Origin: Acidimicrobiia bacterium
GTDB lineage: Bacteria; Actinomycetota; Acidimicrobiia; Acidimicrobiales; AC-14
Length of the DNA stretch: 32,292 nt
Assembly: GCA_023265045.1 (NCBI GenBank)
Contig: JAHFUQ010000033.1
Coordinates: 1-32,292 of the forward strand
Direction: 5' to 3'
Shown piece by piece: positions 9,088-16,887 of this stretch. The position numbers were made by a program, and so were the translations under genes. Under the pieces are notes generated by a model. The model did not search any database and was not told the origin of the DNA. It saw only the letters and a program-made list of their open reading frames with translations. Every line of letters begins with the position of its first letter. Within the stretch, counting starts at the first letter, position 1.

Positions 9088-9312
9088 CTGCCCAAACCCA
9101 AAGAAGACACGATCGTCATGGAAGGGACGGTTGTGGAATCGCTGCCCAACGCCATGTTCCGGGTGGAACTGGAGAACAAGCACAAGGTGCTGGCCCACAT
9201 CTCCGGGAAGATGCGCATGCACTACATCCGCATCCTGCCCGGCGATCGGGTGCAGGTGGAGCTCACGCCGTACGACCTCAGCCGAGGTCGCATCACGTAC
9301 CGATACAAGTAG
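9088..9312 (+). CDS. infA: Translation initiation factor IF-1, apparent CTG start
   Basis: IF-1 binds the 30S A site during initiation. From CTG 9088 the protein is 74 aa (family 72-73), an OB-fold with [39 protein letters not shown] and the end [12 protein letters not shown]. No ATG, GTG or TTG gives a normal N-terminus. TTG 9076 would begin inside the Shine-Dalgarno, GTG 9043 adds 15 odd residues, and ATG 9118 removes the first strand. GGAGG at 9078-9082 ends 5 bases before CTG 9088, which gives a [12 protein letters not shown] start like other actinobacterial IF-1. The start is inferred; the identity is certain. Confidence 0.93.
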   Translation: MPKPKEDTIVMEGTVVESLPNAMFRVELENKHKVLAHISGKMRMHYIRILPGDRVQVELTPYDLSRGRITYRYK

Positions 9313-9324
9313 AAAGAGCGCGGA

Positions 9325-9438
9325 GTGAAGGTACGACCAAGCGTCAAGAGAATCTGTGAGAAGTGCAAGGTGATCCGTCGCCACGGCAACGTGATGGTCA
9401 TCTGCGCCAACCCGCGCCACAAGCAGCGCCAGGGCTAG
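9325..9438 (+). CDS. rpmJ: 50S ribosomal protein L36
   Basis: This is the smallest ribosomal protein, 37 aa, at the base of the L7/L12 stalk region. It reads [20 protein letters not shown] and continues to the zinc ligands Cys27 and His32; with Cys11 and Cys14 this is the zinc-binding (C+) form. The start is GTG 9325, with GCGGAG-like sequence just upstream. It lies 12 bases after infA and 15 bases before rpsM, the standard infA-rpmJ-rpsM order. Confidence 0.96.
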   Translation: MKVRPSVKRICEKCKVIRRHGNVMVICANPRHKQRQG

Positions 9439-9453
9439 GAGGCAGCTCGCGAC

Positions 9454-9834
9454 ATGGCTCGTATCTCCGGCGTCGACATCCCCCGCGAAAAGCGGCTCGA
9501 GATCTCCCTCACCTACATCTTCGGCATCGGCCGTACCACCTCCGGGCAGATCTGCGCCCGCACCGAGATCGACCCTTCCACCCGGGTGCGCGACCTGACC
9601 GACGAGGAAGTCGCCCGCCTGCGCGCCGACATCGACACCAATGTCAAGGTCGAGGGCGACCTGCGGCGGGACATCGCCCAGGACATCAAGCGCAAGATCG
9701 AGATCCAGTGCTACCAGGGCATCCGCCACCGCCGCGGCCTGCCCGTGCGGGGTCAGCGCACCCACACCAACGCCCGCACCCGCAAGGGTCCCAAGAAGAC
9801 GGTCGCCGGCAAGAAGAAAGTCAGGAAGCACTGA
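9454..9834 (+). CDS. rpsM: 30S ribosomal protein S13
   Basis: S13 forms the intersubunit bridges at the head of the 30S subunit and touches P-site tRNA. The protein is 126 aa, starting [20 protein letters not shown], with the helix-two-turns-helix region and the basic C-terminal tail [23 protein letters not shown] 9454 has AGGAGG at 9437-9442. Its TGA overlaps the ATG of a 26-codon reading frame that leads into rpsK. Confidence 0.97.
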   Translation: MARISGVDIPREKRLEISLTYIFGIGRTTSGQICARTEIDPSTRVRDLTDEEVARLRADIDTNVKVEGDLRRDIAQDIKRKIEIQCYQGIRHRRGLPVRGQRTHTNARTRKGPKKTVAGKKKVRKH

Positions 9835-9914
9835 TGATTTTGGCGAAGTTCGCGCGATTTACCCGGCCAGGCGGGGTCTCCGGTCCAAACCTCGCGGAGA
9901 TTGTCCGTGGCTAA
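9834..9914 (+). CDS. Possible 26-residue leader ORF between rpsM and rpsK
   Basis: ATG 9834 overlaps the rpsM stop (TGATG), and the frame ends at TAA 9912-9914, 8 bases inside rpsK. The peptide would begin [15 protein letters not shown] recognise no family. Its arrangement would let ribosomes leaving rpsM continue, open the hairpin that pairs with the rpsK ribosome-binding site, and end beside the rpsK start. A chance frame is possible because short open frames are common at this GC content. Confidence 0.3.
   Translation: MILAKFARFTRPGGVSGPNLAEIVRG
9875..9902 (+). promoter_or_regulatory. Hairpin masking the rpsK ribosome-binding site
   Basis: Bases 9875-9882 (GGTCTCCG) pair with 9895-9902 (CGGAGATT), eight pairs including two G-U, over a 12-base loop. 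The 3' arm contains the GGAG that serves GTG 9907. The structure could couple rpsK translation to passage of ribosomes from rpsM, or be a site for a ribosomal repressor such as S4; the latter is speculation. Confidence 0.4.
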
Positions 9915-10305
9915 GCCGAGGCCGGGCGGGCGGAGGCCCAGGAAGAAGGAGCGCAAGAACGTCACCTTTGGGGTGGCGCACATCAAGAGCTCCTTCAACA
10001 ACACGATCATCTCGATCACCGACACCGAGGGCAATGTCCTCGCCTGGGCGTCCGCCGGCAACGTCGGGTTCAAGGGGTCCCGCAAGTCGACGCCGTTCGC
10101 GGCCCAGCTGGCGGCCGAGGCGTGCGCCAAGCGAGCCATGGAGCACGGCGTGCGCCGGGTGGACGTGCTGGTCAAGGGCCCGGGTTCGGGCCGGGAGACC
10201 GCCATCCGCTCGCTGACCACGGCCGGCATCGAGGTCGCCGGGATCAAAGACCTCACCCCGATCCCGCACAACGGCTGCCGGCCCCCGAAGAGAAGAAGAG
10301 TCTGA
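9907..10305 (+). CDS. rpsK: 30S ribosomal protein S11
   Basis: S11 lies in the platform near the E site. The protein is 132 aa. The basic N-terminus ([19 protein letters not shown]) leads into [15 protein letters not shown], and the C-terminal signature [16 protein letters not shown] is conserved here with KD for TD. GTG 9907 is preferred over TTG 9901 because GGAG (9896-9899) lies 7 bases upstream of it. The 72-base gap after rpsM is the longest within the alpha operon and holds a hairpin and a short ORF. Confidence 0.97.
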   Translation: MAKPRPGGRRPRKKERKNVTFGVAHIKSSFNNTIISITDTEGNVLAWASAGNVGFKGSRKSTPFAAQLAAEACAKRAMEHGVRRVDVLVKGPGSGRETAIRSLTTAGIEVAGIKDLTPIPHNGCRPPKRRRV

Positions 10306-10308
10306 GCC

Positions 10309-10932
10309 ATGGCGCGCTACACCGGTCCCGTCTGCCGCCTCTGCCGGCGCGAGAAGATGAAGCTGTTCCTCAAGGGCCCCAAGTGCGACTCGATGAAGTG
10401 CCCGATCGAGCGCCGCCCTTACCCCCCCGGTGACCACGGTCGCGGCCGGGTGCGGGAGTCCGAGTACCTGCTCCAGCTCCGCGAGAAGCAGAAGGCCCGC
10501 CGCATCTACGGCGTGCTCGAAAAGCAGTTCCGCAACATGTACGAGGAAGCCACCCGCCAGGGCGGGATCACGGGCGAGAACCTCCTGCGCATGCTCGAGC
10601 TCCGGCTGGACAACGCCGCCTTCCGGGCCGGTTGGGGCTCCAGCCGGTCCCAGGCCCGCCAGTTCGTGCGCCACGGGCACATCAACGTCAATGGCAAGCG
10701 GGTCACGATCCCCAGCTACCAGCTCCGCAAGGGCGACGTGGTCGAGGTACGGGAGAAGTCCCGCCAGATGATCGTCCTGCGCCACAACCTCGACACCATC
10801 GACCGGGCCATCCCGCCCTGGTTGGAGCCCGGGGCGGACCGCTTCTCGGTCACCGTCCGCGACCACCCGCTACGGGAGCACATCGATGTACCCGTGCGCG
10901 AGTCCCTCATCGTCGAGCTTTACTCCAAGTAG
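10309..10932 (+). CDS. rpsD: 30S ribosomal protein S4, zinc form
   Basis: S4 nucleates 16S 5' domain assembly and in many bacteria represses the alpha operon. The protein is 207 aa. The N-terminal zinc cluster Cys9, Cys12, Cys26 and Cys31 is complete (C+ form). The S4 RNA-binding domain spans about 95-160 (LELRLDNAAFRAGW, SRSQARQFVRHGHI). ATG 10309 lies 3 bases after the rpsK stop. Confidence 0.97.
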   Translation: MARYTGPVCRLCRREKMKLFLKGPKCDSMKCPIERRPYPPGDHGRGRVRESEYLLQLREKQKARRIYGVLEKQFRNMYEEATRQGGITGENLLRMLELRLDNAAFRAGWGSSRSQARQFVRHGHINVNGKRVTIPSYQLRKGDVVEVREKSRQMIVLRHNLDTIDRAIPPWLEPGADRFSVTVRDHPLREHIDVPVRESLIVELYSK

Positions 10933-10951
10933 AAACGTAGGAGACGCAACC

Positions 10952-11890
10952 TTGCTCATCATCCAGCGCCCCACGGTCGAGCCCCTCGGCGAGCAGGAGG
11001 AGAACCGGCAGCGGTTCGTCATCGGCCCGCTGGAGCCCGGCTTCGGTCACACCATCGGCAACTCCCTGCGTCGCACCCTTCTGTCGTCGATCCCCGGCGC
11101 GGCGGTGACCCAGATCCGCTTCGACGACGTCCTCCACGAGTTCACGACCATCGCGGGCGTGAAGGAAGACGTCACCGACATCATCCTCAACCTCAAGGAC
11201 CTGGTACTGCGGGTGGAGGCCAACGAGCCGCTGACCCTGCGGCTGGACGCCCGCGGCCCGAGCGAGGTCACCGCCCGCGACATCCAGGCCAACGCCGAGG
11301 TCGAGATCCTCAACCCCGACCTGCACATCGCGTCGCTGACGGCTCGGGGCCGCCTGGCCATGGACATCACCGTCGAGCGGGGCCGGGGCTACGTCTCGGC
11401 GGAGCGCAACAAGAAGTCCTCGGTGATCGGCGTGATCCCCGTCGACTCGATCTTCTCCCCCGTGCGCCGGGTGGCGTTCAACGTCGAGCCCACGCGCGTC
11501 GAGCAGGCCACCAACTACGACCGCCTCACGCTCGACATCGAGACGGACGGCTCCATCTCGCCCCGCGAGGCCCTGGCCTCGGCCGGCGCCACGTTGCGCT
11601 CGCTGGTCTCGCTGGTGGCGGAGATGTCCGACGCCCCCAAGGCGCTGGAGCTGGGCGAAGTCGGCACGTTGGGGAGCGGCTCGCCCGACCTCGACCTGCC
11701 CATCGAGGACCTCGACCTGTCCGAGCGCCCCCGCAACTGCCTGCGCCGGGCCCAGATCAACACCGTCGGCGAACTGGTGCAGAAGACGCACGACGACCTG
11801 CTCACCATCACCAACTTCGGGCAGAAGTCGCTCGACGAGGTGCTCCAGAAGCTCGACGAGCGGGGCCTGTCCCTGCGTTCGAAGGGCTAG
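10952..11890 (+). CDS. rpoA: RNA polymerase alpha subunit (TTG start)
   Basis: Alpha dimerises to start RNA polymerase assembly and contacts UP elements and activators. The protein is 312 aa from TTG 10952, giving the actinobacterial start [18 protein letters not shown] (10938-10943) is well placed. The N-terminal domain (about 1-228) has [19 protein letters not shown]. The C-terminal domain (about 245-312) has [19 protein letters not shown] and FGQKSLDEV. An upstream frame extending into rpsD is not coding. Confidence 0.97.
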   Translation: MLIIQRPTVEPLGEQEENRQRFVIGPLEPGFGHTIGNSLRRTLLSSIPGAAVTQIRFDDVLHEFTTIAGVKEDVTDIILNLKDLVLRVEANEPLTLRLDARGPSEVTARDIQANAEVEILNPDLHIASLTARGRLAMDITVERGRGYVSAERNKKSSVIGVIPVDSIFSPVRRVAFNVEPTRVEQATNYDRLTLDIETDGSISPREALASAGATLRSLVSLVAEMSDAPKALELGEVGTLGSGSPDLDLPIEDLDLSERPRNCLRRAQINTVGELVQKTHDDLLTITNFGQKSLDEVLQKLDERGLSLRSKG

Positions 11891-11897
11891 GCCCGCC

Positions 11898-12251
11898 ATG
11901 CGGGGGACGCCCAAGAAGGCACGCCGGTTCGGGGGCGACGCGGCTCACCAGAAGGCCATGTTCGGCAACCTGGTGGCGTCGCTGATCGCAGCCGAGGGGC
12001 TGGTGACCACCGAGGCCAAGGCCAAGGCGCTGCGGCCCATCGCCGAGAAGGTCATCACCAAGGCCAAGAAGGGCGGCGTGCACCAGCACCGCCAGGTCGT
12101 CGCCTTCATCCGCGACAAGGACATGGCGTCGAAGCTCTTCGACGAGATCGCCCCCCGCTACGAGGACCGTCCGGGCGGCTACACCCGCATCCTCAAGCTG
12201 GGCCCGCGCCACGGGGACAACGCCCCCATGGCGCGCATCGAACTCGTCTGA
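11898..12251 (+). CDS. rplQ: 50S ribosomal protein L17
   Basis: L17 sits near the tunnel exit. The protein is 117 aa, with [20 protein letters not shown] and [20 protein letters not shown] matching the family core. ATG 11898 is 7 bases after rpoA. It lacks the long acidic C-terminal extension found in some actinobacterial L17 proteins. It ends the alpha operon, and truA follows 8 bases later. Confidence 0.97.
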   Translation: MRGTPKKARRFGGDAAHQKAMFGNLVASLIAAEGLVTTEAKAKALRPIAEKVITKAKKGGVHQHRQVVAFIRDKDMASKLFDEIAPRYEDRPGGYTRILKLGPRHGDNAPMARIELV

Positions 12252-12259
12252 GCCCAACC

Positions 12260-13051
12260 TTGCCGGACCCACCGCCGGGGCCGGCCCCGCCGCCCGACGG
12301 CTACGTGCGGCTGCGGATGACGGTGGCCTACGACGGGCGGCGCTTCCACGGGTTCGCGCCCCAGGACGGGCTCGACACGGTCGGCGGTGCGCTCGTCGGC
12401 GCGTTGGAGAAGGTGTTGCGGACCGCGCCCGTGAAGCTGAGCATCTCAGGGCGGACGGACTCGGGGGTCCACGCCTGGGGCCAGGTCGTGAGCTTCGACG
12501 CCCCTGGGGCGGACCTCGACCTCGACCGCATCGTGCGGTCGGTCAACTCCCAGCTCGCGCCCTCGATCGCCGTGCGCGACGTGGCCGTCGCCGCCCCCGA
12601 CTTCAGCGCCCGCCACTCGGCGCGGTCGCGTTCCTACCGGTACACGGTGCTGAACCGGCCCACGCCCGATCCGTTCCTCGCCGCGACGACATGGCACGTG
12701 CCTGAGCCCCTCGACCTCCCCGCGCTCCTGGTGGCGTGCGACCCCCTCATCGGCGAGCACGACTTCAGCTCGTTCTGCCGGGTCCCGAAAGGCGTCCCCA
12801 GCTTCAGCATGGTGCGCCGCGTGATCGACGCCAGCTGGTCGGACGTGGGCGACGACCTGCTGCGGTTCGAGATCGAGTCGAGCTCGTTCTGCCAGCAGAT
12901 GGTGCGGGCGCTGGTCGGGACGATGGTGCCGATGGGCCTGGGCAAGCAGCCCCCGGGGGAGATGGCGTCGATCCTGCGGGCCCGCACCCGGTCGGCGGGC
13001 GGGCGGGTGGCGCCGCCCCACGGGCTGTGCCTGTGGGAGGTGCGGTACTGA
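12260..13051 (+). CDS. truA: tRNA pseudouridine(38-40) synthase
   Basis: It converts uridines 38-40 in the tRNA anticodon stem-loop to pseudouridine. From TTG 12260 the protein is 263 aa; the catalytic Asp67 lies in GRTDSGVHAWGQ. Other family landmarks are YDGRRFHGFAPQ (24-35), FSARHSARSRSYRY and the C-terminal FCQQMVRALVGTM. The start is uncertain: GTG 12305 (MRLRMTVAYDG) would remove a proline-rich leader and fits the usual short N-terminus; neither start has a clear Shine-Dalgarno. It trails rplQ, as in many actinobacteria. Confidence 0.93.
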   Translation: MPDPPPGPAPPPDGYVRLRMTVAYDGRRFHGFAPQDGLDTVGGALVGALEKVLRTAPVKLSISGRTDSGVHAWGQVVSFDAPGADLDLDRIVRSVNSQLAPSIAVRDVAVAAPDFSARHSARSRSYRYTVLNRPTPDPFLAATTWHVPEPLDLPALLVACDPLIGEHDFSSFCRVPKGVPSFSMVRRVIDASWSDVGDDLLRFEIESSSFCQQMVRALVGTMVPMGLGKQPPGEMASILRARTRSAGGRVAPPHGLCLWEVRY

Positions 13052-13055
13052 GGGC

Positions 13056-13071
13056 GGCCCCGTCAGGGGCC
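13056..13071. terminator. Hairpin between convergent truA and ilvA
   Basis: GGCCCC (13056-13061) pairs with GGGGCC (13066-13071) across a GTCA loop in the 27-base gap between the two stop codons. It is symmetric, so it could end transcripts from both sides. There is no T-run, which is common for GC-rich actinobacterial terminators. Confidence 0.45.
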
Positions 13072-13078
13072 ATGGGAG

Positions 13079-14290
13079 CTAATCGGTCATCTCGACCCGG
13101 TAGCCCTGCGCCCGCAACCCGTCGACCACCTCGGTCCGGTGGCCGGGGTCGCGGGTCTCCAGGGTGAGGACGACCTCCACCTGCTCCATCGGCAGGAGCA
13201 GGCCCGAGCGGTGGTGTTCGACAGCCAGCACGTTGAGGCCCATGGTGGCGACGGCCGCGGTCAGCGCCGCCAGCGCACCGGGGCGGTCCTCGAGCTGGAC
13301 CCGCAGGATGAGGTAGCGCCCGGAGGCGGACAAGCCGCGGTCGATGAGCTGGAGCAGCAGGAACGGGTCGACGTTGCCGCCCGAGAGCACGGCGACCGCC
13401 AACCCGTCGCCCCCGATCTTGCCCGCCAGCAGGGCCGCCAACCCGACGGCGCCGGCAGGCTCGACCACCGCCTTGGCCCGCTCCAGCAGCAGCACGACGG
13501 CGCGGGCGATCTCGTCGTCGTCCACGGTGACGATCTCGTCGACGTACGCCCGTACGTGGGCGAGGGTCAGCAGGGACGGTCCTTTGATGGCGATGCCGTC
13601 GGCCATGGTCGCCAGGGCGGCGAGGCGCACCGGGCTGCCGGCCGCGAGCGAGGCCGCCATGCAGGCGGCGCCGGCGGCTTCGACCCCGACGACCCGAGGG
13701 GCGGGGCGCCCGCCGCGGCCGGGCGCCGTCTTGAGGGCGGCGGCGACGCCGGAGATGAGGCCGCCGCCTCCCACCGGCACGACGACGACCTCGGCGTCGG
13801 GCGCCTCCTCGGCCAGTTCGAGGCCGATAGTGCCCTGGCCGGCGATGACGAGCGGGTCGTCGAAGGGCGGGACGAAGGTGGCGTGGCGCCCGGCCGCGTA
13901 CGCCTTGGCCTCGGCGATGGCGTCGTCGACGGTGTCGCCCGCGAACCGCACCGAGCCGCCGTAGTTCCGGGTGGCCTCGACCTTGGGCAGGGCGGCCGAC
14001 GTGGGCATGAAGATGGTGGCGGTGAGCCCGGCCCGGGCCGCGGCCAGCGCCACCCCTTGGGCGTGGTTGCCGGCCGAGGCGGCGACCACCTCCGTCCCCG
14101 GCGCGAGCGTCGAGATGAAGTTGGTGGCGCCGCGGATCTTGAACGAGCCGGTACGCTGCAGGTGCTCGGGCTTGAGCGCGACGGGGCGGCCGAGGAGCCG
14201 GGAGAAGGTGTCCGAGCGGTCGAGATGGGTGGGGCGAACGACGCCCCGCACCCGCTCCCGGGCGCGCGCGAGATCCTCCCGTGTGACCAT
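13079..14290 (-). CDS. ilvA: Threonine ammonia-lyase with one C-terminal ACT domain
   Basis: It is a PLP enzyme deaminating threonine to 2-oxobutanoate, the entry to isoleucine. The protein is 403 aa. The PLP lysine is Lys51 in TGSFKIRGA, the phosphate-binding glycine loop is GGGG at 174-177, and ASAGNHAQG (71-79) is the family asparagine motif. Residues about 325-403 form one ACT domain (YLILRVQLEDRPGALAALTA), so this is the medium, single-ACT form, probably regulated by an amino acid. Start ATG 14290 is chosen because upstream sequence lacks family similarity. It is convergent with truA and divergent from rplM, splitting the ribosomal series. Confidence 0.93.
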   Translation of the reverse strand: MVTREDLARARERVRGVVRPTHLDRSDTFSRLLGRPVALKPEHLQRTGSFKIRGATNFISTLAPGTEVVAASAGNHAQGVALAAARAGLTATIFMPTSAALPKVEATRNYGGSVRFAGDTVDDAIAEAKAYAAGRHATFVPPFDDPLVIAGQGTIGLELAEEAPDAEVVVVPVGGGGLISGVAAALKTAPGRGGRPAPRVVGVEAAGAACMAASLAAGSPVRLAALATMADGIAIKGPSLLTLAHVRAYVDEIVTVDDDEIARAVVLLLERAKAVVEPAGAVGLAALLAGKIGGDGLAVAVLSGGNVDPFLLLQLIDRGLSASGRYLILRVQLEDRPGALAALTAAVATMGLNVLAVEHHRSGLLLPMEQVEVVLTLETRDPGHRTEVVDGLRAQGYRVEMTD

Positions 14291-14311
14291 GGCCGGCGGC
14301 AACGCTAGACT
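14283..14311 (+). promoter_or_regulatory. Promoter of rplM-rpsI-glmM
   Basis: GTGACC (14283-14288) and TAGACT (14306-14311) have 17-base spacing, a good match to housekeeping promoters. The predicted start lies about 35 bases before rplM. The -10 box overlaps, through CTAG, a minus-strand -10 (TAGCGT, 14307-14302) for ilvA. Confidence 0.5.
14302..14307 (-). promoter_or_regulatory. Probable -10 element of ilvA
   Basis: Minus-strand TAGCGT lies 11 bases before the ilvA ATG, giving a leader of only about 4 bases. I see no -35 box. It overlaps the plus-strand rplM -10. Confidence 0.35.
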
Positions 14312-14352
14312 TCCCCGGTTGGCTTGCCGCCGACCGCGACACTGGAGCCCGC

Positions 14353-14802
14353 GTGCGTACGTACTTTCCAAAATCTGCAGACATCCAGCGCGCCTGGCAC
14401 GTCGTCGACGCCGACGGGCTGGTGCTGGGTCGCCTGTCCACCGAGGTGGCGCGCATCCTGAGGGGCAAGCACAAGCCGATGTTCGCGCCCAACATGGACA
14501 CCGGCGACCACGTCATCGTCGTCAATGCGGCCAAGGTTGTGCTCACCGCCGGCAAGGCGACCAAGAAAGAGGCGATCCGCCACTCCGGCTATCCGGGCGG
14601 GTTGCGGCGTGAGAGCTATGTCACCATCATGGCCAACAAGCCGGAGGAAGCGGTCCGGCGGGCGGTGCGGGGGATGCTCCCCAGGGGCCCGCTGGGGCGG
14701 AAGATGCTCAAGAAGCTGAAGGTGTACTCGGGTCCGACCCACCCCCACGCCGCGCAGATGCCCGCGCCGCTGGACCTTTCGGACGCCCGGGCCCGCGCCT
14801 AG
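14353..14802 (+). CDS. rplM: 50S ribosomal protein L13
   Basis: L13 is an early-assembling large-subunit protein. The protein is 149 aa, starting [20 protein letters not shown], with [19 protein letters not shown] and the signature [19 protein letters not shown] (about 103-121). GTG 14353 has GGAG at 14344-14347. It opens the rplM-rpsI-glmM unit downstream of its own promoter. Confidence 0.97.
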   Translation: MRTYFPKSADIQRAWHVVDADGLVLGRLSTEVARILRGKHKPMFAPNMDTGDHVIVVNAAKVVLTAGKATKKEAIRHSGYPGGLRRESYVTIMANKPEEAVRRAVRGMLPRGPLGRKMLKKLKVYSGPTHPHAAQMPAPLDLSDARARA

Positions 14803-14828
14803 TCAATGAAGTCGTAGGAGGAGGAGTC

Positions 14829-15221
14829 GTGCCCAAACCGCTCGTGCAGAGCACCGGACGCCGCAAGGAGGCAGTGGCGCGCGTGCGCATCCGCACTGGC
14901 ACCGGCGTGATCACCATCAACAAGCGGCCGTTCAACGACTATTTCCCGAACGAGACGCACCGCATGATCGTGAGCGAGCCGCTGCGCATCACGTCGACGG
15001 CCGAGGGCTACGACGTGGACGCCACCCTCGACGGCGGCGGGGTGTCGGGCCAGGCCGGGGCCATGCGCCTGGGCATCGCCCGCGGCCTCGTCGAGATCGA
15101 CGCCGACCTGCGGCCCGCGCTCAAGAAGGGCGGGTTCCTGACTCGCGACGCCCGTGAGAAGGAGCGCAAGAAGTACGGCCTGAAGAAGGCCCGCAAGGCT
15201 CCGCAGTACTCGAAGCGCTGA
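14829..15221 (+). CDS. rpsI: 30S ribosomal protein S9
   Basis: S9 sits in the 30S head with its C-terminal tail reaching P-site tRNA. The protein is 130 aa, with [38 protein letters not shown] and the invariant C-terminal [17 protein letters not shown]. The start is GTG 14829 behind a strong GGAGGAGGAG (14816-14826). Its TGA overlaps the apparent CTG start of glmM (CTGA, 15218-15221). Confidence 0.97.
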   Translation: MPKPLVQSTGRRKEAVARVRIRTGTGVITINKRPFNDYFPNETHRMIVSEPLRITSTAEGYDVDATLDGGGVSGQAGAMRLGIARGLVEIDADLRPALKKGGFLTRDAREKERKKYGLKKARKAPQYSKR

Positions 15222-16510
15222 CCCTTCGTTTCGGCACCGACGGCGTTCGCGGCCTCGCTAACGTCGAGCTCACCCCGGAGTACGTCCTCGCCCTGGGCCG
15301 GGCCGCGGCGCGCGTGCTGGGGCTGGGGCCGTTCCTGGTCGGGCGCGACACCCGCTGGTCGGGGCCCATGCTTTCCGCGGCGCTGGCCGCGGGCCTGGCG
15401 GCGGAGGGCGCCGAGGTCCACGACCTGGGGGTGATCCCCACGCCCGGGGTGGCGTGGTACGCGGCGGCCGAGGGCCGCCCGGCGGCGGTCGTGTCGGCGT
15501 CGCACAACCCGTTCCACGACAACGGGGTCAAGTTCTTCGGGCCGGGCGGGCGCAAGCTGTCCGACGGCCAGGAAGCGCAACTCGAGGCCGAGCTGGACGG
15601 GGGGGCGCCGGGGATCGCCGTGGGCCGGGTGACGCGCCGTGTCGACACGGGCGCCTACGAGGCGGCCTTGGCGGCGAGCTTGGCCGGGCGGCGGTTGGAC
15701 GGGCTGCGGCTCGTGCTCGACTGCGCCCACGGGGCGGCCTCGGCCGCGGCGCCGCCGGTGTTCCGGGCGCTGGGGGCCGACGTCGCGGTCATCAACGCCG
15801 AGCCCGACGGCCGCAACATCAACGAGGGGTGCGGCTCGACCCACCCTGAAGGGCTGCAGCGCGCCGTGGTGGAGGGGGGCGCGGACGTAGGACTGGCGTT
15901 TGACGGCGACGCCGACCGGGTGCTGGCGGTCGACGCCGGCGGCGCCCTGGTCGACGGCGACCACCTTCTGGCCTTGCTGGCCGTCGATCGGCGCCTCGAC
16001 ACCGTCGTCGTCACCGTGATGACCAATCTGGGCTTCCGCCACGCCATGGCGCGGCACGGGATCGCCGTGGTCGAGACGCCGGTGGGGGACCGCTGGGTGC
16101 TGGAAGCGCTGGAGAAAGGCGGGTGGCCGCTGGGGGGCGAGCAGTCGGGCCACATCATCTTCCGGGACCTGGCCACGACCGGCGACGGCCTCCTCACCGG
16201 CGTGCAGGTACTCGACGTGATGAAGCGCACCGGTCGGCCCCTGGCCGAGCTGGCGTCGGTCATGACCCGGCTGCCGCAGGTGCTGCGCAACGTGCGGGTC
16301 CCGACGGCGGGGCTGGACGCGGCCGACGGGCTGTGGGCCGAGGTGCGCGCGGTCGAGGCCGCGCTGGGCGGGGACGGGCGCGTGCTGGTGCGTCCCAGCG
16401 GCACCGAGCCGCTGGTGCGGGTCATGGTGGAGGCGACCACCGCCGAGGCGGCCGACGAGGCGTGCGAGCGGCTGGTCGCGGCCGCGGTCCGCACCCTCGG
16501 TTCCGCCTAG
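15218..16510 (+). CDS. glmM: Phosphoglucosamine mutase, apparent CTG start
   Basis: GlmM converts glucosamine-6-phosphate to glucosamine-1-phosphate for UDP-GlcNAc and peptidoglycan. From CTG 15218 the protein is 430 aa and starts [20 protein letters not shown], the family N-terminus. The catalytic phosphoserine is Ser95 in SASHNP, the magnesium loop is DGDADR (229-234), the sugar loop GGEQSGH is present, and [12 protein letters not shown] ends the phosphate-binding domain. Between the in-frame stop at 15155 and GTG 15314 there is no ATG, GTG or TTG, and GTG 15314 would delete the conserved first 32 residues. CTG overlaps the rpsI stop, so coupled initiation is likely. Confidence 0.94.
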   Translation: MTLRFGTDGVRGLANVELTPEYVLALGRAAARVLGLGPFLVGRDTRWSGPMLSAALAAGLAAEGAEVHDLGVIPTPGVAWYAAAEGRPAAVVSASHNPFHDNGVKFFGPGGRKLSDGQEAQLEAELDGGAPGIAVGRVTRRVDTGAYEAALAASLAGRRLDGLRLVLDCAHGAASAAAPPVFRALGADVAVINAEPDGRNINEGCGSTHPEGLQRAVVEGGADVGLAFDGDADRVLAVDAGGALVDGDHLLALLAVDRRLDTVVVTVMTNLGFRHAMARHGIAVVETPVGDRWVLEALEKGGWPLGGEQSGHIIFRDLATTGDGLLTGVQVLDVMKRTGRPLAELASVMTRLPQVLRNVRVPTAGLDAADGLWAEVRAVEAALGGDGRVLVRPSGTEPLVRVMVEATTAEAADEACERLVAAAVRTLGSA

Positions 16511-16513
16511 CCT
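16508..16513 (+). promoter_or_regulatory. Possible -10 element for leaderless acpS
   Basis: TAGCCT covers the glmM stop codon and ends 8 bases before the acpS GTG. This matches the spacing of the other proposed leaderless starts here. No -35 box is seen and read-through from glmM is also possible. Confidence 0.3.
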
Positions 16514-16521
16514 GGCCCGCG

Positions 16522-16887
16522 GTGCACGGCATCGGGATCGACACGGTGGAGATCGACCGGTTCCGGCGGCTGCTGGACCGGCGGCCGTCCGCCGCCGACC
16601 GGCTCTTCACACCTGATGAACTGGCCTACGGGCGTCGCCAGCGAGACCCTACGGCCCGGCTGGCGGCCCGCTTCGCGGCGAAGGAAGCCGTGATGAAGGC
16701 CATGGGCGTCGGCCTGGGGGCGTTCTCGTTCCATGACGTCGAGGTCGTCGCGGCCCCGTCGGGGGCGCCGTCGCTCGTGCTCCGGGGCGGGGCGGCGGCG
16801 CTGGCGAGTCGGCTGGGGGTGGAGGGGTGGCGGCTGTCGCTGACCCACACCGATTCGACCGCCTCCGCGGTGGCGGTCGCGCTGTAA
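16522..16887 (+). CDS. acpS: Holo-[acyl-carrier-protein] synthase
   Basis: AcpS transfers 4'-phosphopantetheine from CoA to the serine of ACP, activating fatty acid synthesis. The protein is 121 aa from GTG 16522, with the magnesium-binding GIGIDTVEIDRF (Asp7) and FAAKEAVMKAMG (Glu55). The upstream in-frame extension runs inside glmM in another frame and is not coding. The stop abuts the nnrD GTG. The acpS-nnrD-alr order is standard in actinobacteria. Confidence 0.95.
   Translation: MHGIGIDTVEIDRFRRLLDRRPSAADRLFTPDELAYGRRQRDPTARLAARFAAKEAVMKAMGVGLGAFSFHDVEVVAAPSGAPSLVLRGGAAALASRLGVEGWRLSLTHTDSTASAVAVAL

Noticed and set aside
9118-9120. ATG 9118 as the infA start
   Set aside because: It would remove the first strand of IF-1 and lacks a well-spaced Shine-Dalgarno, while CTG 9088 has an ideal one.
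9901-9903. TTG 9901 as rpsK start
   Set aside because: It lies one base after the GGAG motif, too close for initiation; GTG 9907 has 7-base spacing.
12804-14564. 586-codon minus-strand frame over ilvA
   Set aside because: It overlaps the real ilvA in another frame and consists of Arg/Pro-rich low-complexity sequence.
16123-16521. Upstream extension of acpS into glmM
   Set aside because: Those residues are an off-frame reading of glmM; the family N-terminus begins at GTG 16522.
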